A stretch of 64,000 nt of DNA, from positions 41,052-105,051 of the forward strand of contig JBJEHU010000033.1 in NCBI GenBank assembly GCA_051876355.1, read 5' to 3'. Shown here in pieces: positions 58,640 to 64,000 of the stretch. A program made the position numbers and the translations under genes. This stretch comes from Olsenella_L sp051876355 (GTDB lineage: Bacteria > Actinomycetota > Coriobacteriia > Coriobacteriales > Atopobiaceae). The notes below the pieces were generated by a model. The model was not told the DNA's origin. It was given only the letters and a program-made list of their open reading frames with translations, and made no database searches. Numbering within the stretch: position 1 is the first letter of the stretch; each line of letters begins with the position of its first letter.

Positions 58640-59248
58640 CTAGAGTGCGAGTCCCTGGTCTTTGAGCCAATCCTCGAGTTCGTCCGCACCGCGGAAGAGA
58701 TGGGCTCTCATGCCGGCTGCAAGGGCTCCCGTGATGTTGTCCTGGTTGTCGTCCGTGAAGGCACAGCTCTCAGGAGCAAGCTTGAAGCGCGTGCAGAAGC
58801 GGCGATAGATCTCAGGATCCGGCTTCACGATGTGCTCGAATGCTGATGCCATCCATCCGTCCACGCACTCATGGCAGGGGATGCGCTCCACGATGCGCGG
58901 GAAGCGGACGCCTGCATTCGAGAGGATATAGACGCCGTAGCCTGCCTTCTTGATGCGGCATGCAAGATCGTTCGTCTCCTGGATCGGCGTGCGCTTCAGG
59001 TCCCACTCGGCGAGGGCCTTCTCCACATTGGGATGCAGGCGCTCGGGCAGCTTCGATTTTGCAATCAGCAGCGCCGCGTCCTCGGAGATGGCACCGGCAT
59101 CGAGATAGGCCCAGTTCAGGCTCTTGAAGAGCGCCTGGCAGATGAGCTGGGCGTCCTCTTCGGTGTCCGTGAACAGGCGCGAGAAGCTGATGGGATCGAA
59201 GTGCATGAGGACGCCGCCAAGGTCGAACACCACATTCTCTATCATCAT
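58640..59248 (-). CDS. HAD superfamily phosphatase (YihX-like)
   Basis: A 202-residue HAD hydrolase. Motif I is VVFDLGGVL (Asp nucleophile; the second position is Gly, as in the YihX/HAD-IA group), motif II ILSNAG, motif III Lys in VKPDPEIYRRF and motif IV FTDDNQDNITGA. The helical cap lies between. Substrate is unknown; related YihX acts on glucose-1-phosphate. The start at 59248 gives MMIENVVFDLGG, with GGAAG just before it. It lies downstream of pepC on the same strand, across a terminator. Confidence 0.85.
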   Translation of the reverse strand: MMIENVVFDLGGVLMHFDPISFSRLFTDTEEDAQLICQALFKSLNWAYLDAGAISEDAALLIAKSKLPERLHPNVEKALAEWDLKRTPIQETNDLACRIKKAGYGVYILSNAGVRFPRIVERIPCHECVDGWMASAFEHIVKPDPEIYRRFCTRFKLAPESCAFTDDNQDNITGALAAGMRAHLFRGADELEDWLKDQGLAL

Positions 59249-59319
59249 GCTTCCTTTCTGGAGCCGTTTCAGACGCCTTCGATGGTAGCGCAAGGGGAGC
59301 GCAGCGCTTCCTGCAACAG

Positions 59320-59350
59320 AAAAAGAGCCCCGGCACTGGGCCGGGGCTCT
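59320..59350 (-). terminator. Terminator after the first pepC (minus strand)
   Basis: GAGCCCCGGC (59325-59334) pairs with 59340-59349 around a short loop. The AAAAA at 59320-59324 is a TTTTT run on the minus strand. Confidence 0.85.
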
Positions 59351-59370
59351 CGGTGTGCGAATGGGATGCG

Positions 59371-60834
59371 CTAGAGGCGCTTGTGCGCGAAGCCGGCAGC
59401 AAGGCCGCTCCACGGCGTGACATCCTCTGCAGGAAGCTCGTCCCACATCTTCAAGGTCTCGTCGTCCACGAACTCGCGCTTCACGATGACCTCGCCGCCA
59501 TAGAGGTGGAACCAGTCGGCAGAGGCGATGAGGTAGCCATCCTTGCCCTGGTCCTTGCCCCAGGAGTTCTCGATCCTCCAGGCCTTCGGCGTGCCGTCCT
59601 CATTGAGCTCGACGCCCTGGAAGGTCATGGCGTGCGTGAGGCTCGTCTCGCGCATATCGAGCATCGAGGCACGGTCCATATCGAAGTCGACATCGAAGAG
59701 GCCATCTGCATCCACGCCGTCAAGAGAGAGGACGTACTTGAAGTCCTCGATGTGGCGCGGGAAGTTCTGCATGACATCGCAGGACATGGAGACTGGGATG
59801 CCGGCCTTGAGGCTTGCGATGGCAGCCGCATCAAGCACCTCGGGTGCGACATTGAGGAGACGAATCGGCGTGCCGTCGATGACGGAATCGGTGAGCATCA
59901 GGTGATACACATGGCCATAGGGCCTCGTGTCTCCCGGCATCGAGACGAGGTTCACATAGTCGTCGGGATCGAACGGCACATAGTGTGCAGCAAACTCGAG
60001 CGGCGTGATTGCATGGTCGCGCAGAATCCGGACCGGCTTTGCTGGCTTCTCCTCGTCCTCGCCCTTGGCACCGAGGTCCTTCGGTGTCGGCGTGACTTCC
60101 GCAATCTTGGCCTCCTCTGCCTGGCAGGCGGGACCGACCTTGACCTCGAGGTCGAAGCGCTGGGGCGGCTCGCCCAAGCAGATGGCAAGCACGCGGTAGA
60201 CCTCGTCGAGCATCTCGTCCTTCTGGGCACGCAGGAGGTCCTCGTCGACGCCGTCAGCTGCTGCCTTGCGCAGGATTCCTGCATCGCGGTGGAGCAGGCG
60301 CTCGAGCTGGGCATCCATCTCGGAGGAGTCCTTCGAGCAGGCTGTCTCGGGCATAGCGTCCTTCGGGACGAGGCCATACTTCTTGATGAGGTTCATCGCG
60401 AACGGCCAGTAGCCGCCGTCAGACATTCCCTCATCCAGGATGTAGCAGACCTCGCGGGAGTCGAACGGAAGATCCCTCGTCGCGATGATGCGCTCGAGCA
60501 TCGCATTGGCCTTCTCGAGCTTGTCATAGAACATGCCATAGGCCTGGGAGAACTCGAACGTGTCGACGTCGAGGTACTTCATCGTGGCATGGCGGGCAAC
60601 ATTCAGCGCAGAGAACATCCAGCAGCGGCCGCTGTGGCGCTGGTTCGTGATCTCGGCCGTCTTCGGCACGGAGATGCCGTACGTGTCATGGTAGGCGCGC
60701 ATGGCCGATGTGTCGCGGGCTGCCTGCATCACGTTCGTGGCCGTCACGGCGTTGCGTGCGATGCGGTTCGCACGGCTTGACGCGAAGTCGGATGCTTCCT
60801 GTGCGGCCCAGTCAGGGTCAATTGCTTTGCCCAT
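59371..60834 (-). CDS. pepC: Aminopeptidase C (C1B, bleomycin hydrolase family), copy 1
   Basis: A cytosolic papain-fold aminopeptidase of 487 residues. The active site has Q65 and C71 (NQRHSGRCWMFSALN), His in SLTHAMTFQGV and Asn in WRIENSWGKDQG. A charged insert (PKDLGAKGEDEEKPAKPVR) interrupts the middle and is absent from the second copy. The start at 60834 gives MGKAIDPDWAAQEAS. Hexameric peptide trimming is expected for the family. It lies immediately downstream of copy 2, after a GC-rich hairpin. Confidence 0.92.
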   Translation of the reverse strand: MGKAIDPDWAAQEASDFASSRANRIARNAVTATNVMQAARDTSAMRAYHDTYGISVPKTAEITNQRHSGRCWMFSALNVARHATMKYLDVDTFEFSQAYGMFYDKLEKANAMLERIIATRDLPFDSREVCYILDEGMSDGGYWPFAMNLIKKYGLVPKDAMPETACSKDSSEMDAQLERLLHRDAGILRKAAADGVDEDLLRAQKDEMLDEVYRVLAICLGEPPQRFDLEVKVGPACQAEEAKIAEVTPTPKDLGAKGEDEEKPAKPVRILRDHAITPLEFAAHYVPFDPDDYVNLVSMPGDTRPYGHVYHLMLTDSVIDGTPIRLLNVAPEVLDAAAIASLKAGIPVSMSCDVMQNFPRHIEDFKYVLSLDGVDADGLFDVDFDMDRASMLDMRETSLTHAMTFQGVELNEDGTPKAWRIENSWGKDQGKDGYLIASADWFHLYGGEVIVKREFVDDETLKMWDELPAEDVTPWSGLAAGFAHKRL

Positions 60835-60863
60835 AGAGGTAAAACCACTCCTTTTGTCTGAGA

Positions 60864-60888
60864 GCGGCCTCCCCGGGCGGGAGGCCGC
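60864..60888 (-). terminator. Hairpin between the two pepC genes
   Basis: GCGGCCTCCC (60864-60873) and GGGAGGCCGC (60879-60888), perfect 10-bp stem with a 5-base loop. Only a weak T content follows on the minus strand, so read-through into copy 1 is likely. Confidence 0.55.
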
Positions 60889-60899
60889 AGATTGGCGTG

Positions 60900-62255
60900 C
60901 TAGCACTGGGCGAGAGAGCCCATCGGATCCCACGGCTCGAGGACCGTGGCCTCTTCATGGTCGAAGATGTCGCGCTCCTCGTCTGTCAGATATTTCTTGT
61001 CGACGACGACCTGATAGACGTACTCGTCGAACCAGGGGTCGGAGAGGGTATCGAAGCCGTCGCGTCCATGGTCCTTGCCCCAGGAGTTCTCGACCTTCCA
61101 GAGCATCGGCTTGCCGTCCGCATCGAGGTTCACGCCCTCAAGCACCATTGCATGCGTCATGAGGCTCTCGCCGTAGTCGAGGCGCTCTGCCTTTGTCATG
61201 CATCCCTCCACGGGGAAGCCGAAGAGCGTATCCACATCGAGGGCACGGGTATCCATGATGCCCTCCTTCTGGAGATAGGACTGGGCCACGTCGCAGCCGA
61301 ACCACACCGGCAGGTCGTCCTTGAGCTGGGCGATAGCGACACGCTTGAGCTCGTCTGCGGGGAGGTTCAGGTAGCGCACGCCGTGGTCCTCATAGACGTT
61401 GCCGAGACGCGCCACCGTATAGGTGTGCATGAACGGCTTGTCAGCCGTCGGCGCGCTGATGAGGGAGATGTAGTCGTCGAGGTTCATGCCGACAGCGGTC
61501 TTGAAGAACTCCTGCGGCGTGAACGTGCCGGTGAGGGCGAGATTGTCGTCCTTGTCGCGCAGGCGCACCTCGAAGCTCTTGGGCGGCTCGCCGAGGCAGG
61601 TCACGAGCAGGTGATAGACGTCGTCGAGCATCTCCTTCTTCATGGACCTCAGGTCGTCAGCAGAGACTTCGGCAGCATAGGATTCGCGCAGGCGCTTTGC
61701 GGCACCGCGGAGATAGCGCGTGAGGTAGGAGTCCATCTCGCGGGTGTTGCGCGAGCATGCCGTCTCGGGCATGGCCTCCTTCGGCACGACGCCGTACTTC
61801 TTCACGAGGGACTTGAACATGTCCCACTGGCCGCCGTCGCCGATCGGGTCCTGGAGAAGATAGGACACGAGGCGTCCCGAAAGCGGCTCGTCGAGCGTGT
61901 CGAGGATGTTCTCGAGGAACCAGTTTGACTTCTCGAGCTTGTCCCAGAACAGGGGATAGGCCTGGGAGAGCTCGAAGGTCTTCAAGTTGTACTTCTTGAT
62001 CGTGCGGTAGCGCATCGTATTGAGGCTTGCGAACATCCAGCAGCGGCCCGAGCGCTCCTGGTTGCAGCGATCTCCCTGCTTGACCTCGATATCGAATGTC
62101 ATCGTGTTTGCGGCGACGCCTTCGGGGGTCCTTGCAGCGGCACGGATGCCATTCGAGCTCACGGCGTTCTTCGCGATGAGGTTCGCGCGGTCGCTCATGA
62201 AGTTGTCATGGGAATTTGCAATGTCATCTGCGGTGACAGAGCGCATTTCGTCCAT
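60900..62255 (-). CDS. pepC: Aminopeptidase C, copy 2
   Basis: A 451-residue paralogue of the next gene. The active site has Q66 and C72 (NQERSGRCWMFASLN), His in LMTHAMVLEGV and Asn in WKVENSWGKDHGRDGF. Both copies keep all catalytic residues, but they are diverged through most of the length. The start at 62255 gives MDEMRSVTADD, with AAAGGTGG 5 bases ahead on the minus strand. It is divergent from the nucleotidyltransferase gene. Confidence 0.92.
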   Translation of the reverse strand: MDEMRSVTADDIANSHDNFMSDRANLIAKNAVSSNGIRAAARTPEGVAANTMTFDIEVKQGDRCNQERSGRCWMFASLNTMRYRTIKKYNLKTFELSQAYPLFWDKLEKSNWFLENILDTLDEPLSGRLVSYLLQDPIGDGGQWDMFKSLVKKYGVVPKEAMPETACSRNTREMDSYLTRYLRGAAKRLRESYAAEVSADDLRSMKKEMLDDVYHLLVTCLGEPPKSFEVRLRDKDDNLALTGTFTPQEFFKTAVGMNLDDYISLISAPTADKPFMHTYTVARLGNVYEDHGVRYLNLPADELKRVAIAQLKDDLPVWFGCDVAQSYLQKEGIMDTRALDVDTLFGFPVEGCMTKAERLDYGESLMTHAMVLEGVNLDADGKPMLWKVENSWGKDHGRDGFDTLSDPWFDEYVYQVVVDKKYLTDEERDIFDHEEATVLEPWDPMGSLAQC

Positions 62256-62297
62256 AGTTCCACCTTTCTGATTGTTACAGCATATAAGCATATCAGA

Positions 62298-62313
62298 GTA
62301 TGCGTTGGCATAC
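62298..62313. promoter_or_regulatory. Inverted repeat between pepC and pcnB-like gene
   Basis: GTATGC-GTTG-GCATAC, perfect 6-bp arms, centred in the 125-bp divergent promoter region. A TACACT (62342-62347) follows as a possible -10 of the + strand gene. Confidence 0.4.
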
Positions 62314-62380
62314 CGTACGTTACGTGGGGATGCGCAGCAGCTACACTGTGGAAAAGACCATGTTGGAGAAAGGCAGGCCG

Positions 62381-63739
62381 ATGGAAACCGGGCTGAGCGA
62401 GATCGGGCCAGAGCTCATGCCGTCCTATGCGGGACGGGTGCTTTCTGCTCTCGAGGATGCAGGATATGAGGCCTGGATTGTCGGCGGCTGGGTGAGAGAT
62501 GCCCTTCGGGGGGACGCTGCCCACGATGTGGACATCACGACCTCGGCGCATTGGCAGGAGACGGAGCGGGTCCTGCGCGCCTCCGGCATCGAGGTGCACG
62601 AGACGGGAACGAAGCACGGCACCGTGACCGCTGTCGTCGAGGGGCAGCCGATAGAGTGCACGACCTACCGTACGGAGGGAACCTATACGGACCTCAGGCA
62701 CCCGGACTCCGTCACGTTCGTGGACAACGTCCGCGAAGACCTTGCCCGCCGCGACTTCACGATCAATGCAATGGCCTGGCATCCGGCACGTGGGCTCCTC
62801 GATCCCTTCGGCGGAAGGAAAGATCTGACACGTGGCCTAGTGCGTGCAGTCGGAGATCCAGAGAAGCGCTTCTCGGAAGATGCGCTCCGTATCCTTCGTG
62901 CCGTGCGCTTTGCGGCGCGCTTCGGCTTCGCGATCGAGCCGGCCACGCAGAAGGCGCTTGTGGCCTGTGCCTCGGAGCTCAGAGAGATTGCGCAGGAGCG
63001 GCGCGGCCAGGAGCTTACAGGCATCCTCGCTTCGGGCAGGACCTCCTGGGCCCTCACAGTCGAACCAGAAGTCCTGCGTGCCGCTGTACCCGAGCTTGAA
63101 CAGCTTGATGAGAAAGCTTATGAGCGTACGGCAGCATGCGCAGCGGCCGTGGAGGAGCTTTCGGGCGGCATGGCGTCTTCTTCTCTCAGATGGGCAGCGC
63201 TCTTCCCGGAGGCTGGTCCCAAGGCAGCGAAGCGTGCGCTCAAGAGGATGGCAATAGGCGTCGATACGGCCCAGGAGGCAGCTTCCATCCTGAAGCTCGG
63301 AGCGCAGGTGCAGGAGAGCTTGGAGAAGGAGCCTTCCTGGACTGAGCAGAAGAGCTACGAGCTTGCGGTGGCGGCGGAGCGCGCCTGCAGCCATCGCGGC
63401 ATTGCCCTCTCGTTTGGCGCGTTGGCGTATGTGCAGGCAGAGACCTTAGCGAAGGGGAGCTGCACAGAGATCGGCAGAGACCATGTGCGGCAGGCCATAG
63501 AGGCGTGCGATAGGGTGCGGAGCGACATCAGGGTGCTTGCAGAAGAGAAGGCGCCGCTGCGCGTGCAGGAGCTTGCGGTCGGCGGCTCTGACCTTATGGA
63601 CGAGCTTTCCATTCCGGCAGGCCCCGAGCTCGGCAAGATCCTGAATGCACTCTTCTCTCGTGTCATGGCGGGCGATGTTGCCAATGAGCATGAGGCGCTT
63701 CTTGCCGAGGCGCGCCGAATGAAGCAGATGCGGTCCTAA
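62381..63739 (+). CDS. CCA-adding-type tRNA nucleotidyltransferase (class II, PcnB-like)
   Basis: A class II nucleotidyltransferase of 452 residues. The head has the VGGWVRDALRG motif, the DVDITTSA DxD catalytic pair, RRDFTINAMAW and DPFGGRKDL. The neck follows with DALRILRAVRFAARFGF. A C-terminal HD-like region (about 270-440) lacks a clear HD pair. It likely adds or repairs CCA ends. ATG 62381 is preferred, as GGCAGG precedes it and the -10 at 62342 would put the transcript start close by; ATG 62300 and 62360 are in frame but lie at or before the transcript start. Confidence 0.85.
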   Translation: METGLSEIGPELMPSYAGRVLSALEDAGYEAWIVGGWVRDALRGDAAHDVDITTSAHWQETERVLRASGIEVHETGTKHGTVTAVVEGQPIECTTYRTEGTYTDLRHPDSVTFVDNVREDLARRDFTINAMAWHPARGLLDPFGGRKDLTRGLVRAVGDPEKRFSEDALRILRAVRFAARFGFAIEPATQKALVACASELREIAQERRGQELTGILASGRTSWALTVEPEVLRAAVPELEQLDEKAYERTAACAAAVEELSGGMASSSLRWAALFPEAGPKAAKRALKRMAIGVDTAQEAASILKLGAQVQESLEKEPSWTEQKSYELAVAAERACSHRGIALSFGALAYVQAETLAKGSCTEIGRDHVRQAIEACDRVRSDIRVLAEEKAPLRVQELAVGGSDLMDELSIPAGPELGKILNALFSRVMAGDVANEHEALLAEARRMKQMRS

Positions 63740-63787
63740 AGAAGACTGCAGAAGACAGAGGCAAGCGACTGAAGGCAGGCGGGGAAT

Positions 63788-63824
63788 TTGTCTAATCTAG
63801 ATTAAGCTAATCTAGATTAGACAA
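63788..63824. repeat. Double palindrome: 17-bp inverted repeat made of two TAATCTAGATTA units
   Basis: TTGTCTAATCTAGATTA (63788-63804), AGC, then its exact complement (63808-63824). Each arm contains the perfect palindrome TAATCTAGATTA (63793-63804, 63808-63819), 15 bp apart. It is very AT-rich against its surroundings. The site is in the 261-bp stretch between the nucleotidyltransferase gene and the edge tRNA. It looks like an operator for a dimeric regulator, or a recombination site. Confidence 0.6.
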
Positions 63825-63860
63825 CCGGAATGACGGACTTGCCTAAGCATCCACAAGGAG

Positions 63861-63884
63861 CATCAGCCTAGGGGAGTGCTGATG
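63861..63884 (+). other. Stem-loop CATCAGC/GCTGATG
   Basis: Arms 63861-63867 and 63878-63884 with a 10-base loop. No T run follows. It could end the nucleotidyltransferase transcript weakly. Confidence 0.3.
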
Positions 63885-63908
63885 AATATCTCTGCTGAAG
63901 TCCCGAAA

Positions 63909-63939
63909 TAAAGAAAAGCGCTCCGGGAAACCGGAGCGC
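63909..63939 (-). terminator. Terminator of the tRNA gene (minus strand)
   Basis: GCGCTCCGG (63918-63926) and CCGGAGCGC (63931-63939) with a GAAA loop. The AAAA before it is a TTTT run on the minus strand. Confidence 0.8.
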
Positions 63940-63947
63940 ATCTCATT

Positions 63948-64000
63948 TGGTAGCCCGTAGCAGATTCGAACTGCTGATCTCCGCCTTGAGAGGGCGGCGT
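63948..64000 (-). tRNA. tRNA-Glu (CUC anticodon), partial at window edge
   Basis: Read on the minus strand: anticodon stem CCGCC/GGCGG around the loop CTCTCAA, so the anticodon is CTC (Glu). A 5-base variable loop (AGATC) and T arm AGCAG-TTCGAAT-CTGCT follow. The acceptor 3' strand is ACGGGCT with discriminator A and an encoded CCA (63948-63950 on +). The D arm and 5' end lie outside the window. Confidence 0.85.

Noticed and set aside
59353..60780. 475-codon + strand frame opposite the first pepC
   Set aside because: The minus strand encodes a clear aminopeptidase C; the + strand frame shows no known motif and crosses the terminator.

Overview
This 64 kb window reads as chromosomal DNA of an anaerobic or microaerophilic actinobacterium. 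The best guess is class Coriobacteriia, close to Olsenella/Atopobium. The evidence is GC-rich codon use, an actinobacterial-style division cluster with SepF, YggT and DivIVA but no ftsA, a Firmicutes-like mannose PTS with its DUF956 partner, two aminopeptidase C genes and a superoxide reductase (desulfoferrodoxin). The taxonomic call is inference; no rRNA is present. Almost every gene is on the + strand. The exceptions are a HAD phosphatase, the two pepC genes and the partial tRNA at the right edge.

Layout. 1-7.4 kb: 3' part of dnaE, desulfoferrodoxin, a NadE-like protein that has lost its catalytic motifs, ruvC-ruvA-ruvB, and a small unknown protein. 7.5-13.4 kb: a phosphoesterase, a UDG-superfamily glycosylase, an SGNH-hydrolase/GNAT fusion, a dGTPase-like HD protein and rarA. 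13.4-19.7 kb: a DUF948-like membrane protein, an RsbW-like protein with its sigma-B-type sigma factor, an AI-2E-family permease, alaS and yqgF/ruvX. 19.7-23.4 kb: a 477-bp AT-rich control region and a mannose-family PTS operon (IIAB, IIC, IID, DUF956). 23.5-29.5 kb: mltG, yqeG, a lone prepilin peptidase, aroK, an AroB-like pseudoenzyme, an M24 peptidase and efp. 29.7-37.0 kb: Asp23/Gls24 protein, nusB, xseB, tlyA, nadK, recN, pyrG and xerD.

37.1-55.8 kb is the division and cell-wall (dcw) cluster: mraZ, rsmH, ftsL-like, ftsI, murF, mraY, murD, ftsW, murG, murC, ftsQ, ftsZ, pgeF, yggS, sepF, yggT, divIVA. It begins at a promoter overlapped by typical MraZ boxes. Genes for MurE, MurB, Ddl and FtsA are not in it. 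55.9-64 kb: rnpB (RNase P RNA), a radical SAM protein, a YigZ-family protein, the HAD phosphatase, tandem pepC genes, a CCA-adding-type nucleotidyltransferase and a partial tRNA-Glu.

The window is mostly core genome; I see no phage, IS element or CRISPR. The most interesting signals are: (a) two apparent pseudoenzymes kept in operons (NadE-like and AroB-like); (b) a CA-rich repeat shared by the leaders of ftsL, ftsZ and sepF; (c) a 17-bp inverted repeat with a cluster of GAGGGT motifs around the presumed ftsZ promoter; (d) a near-ideal double palindrome beside the tRNA-Glu gene; (e) an SGNH-GNAT fusion protein.
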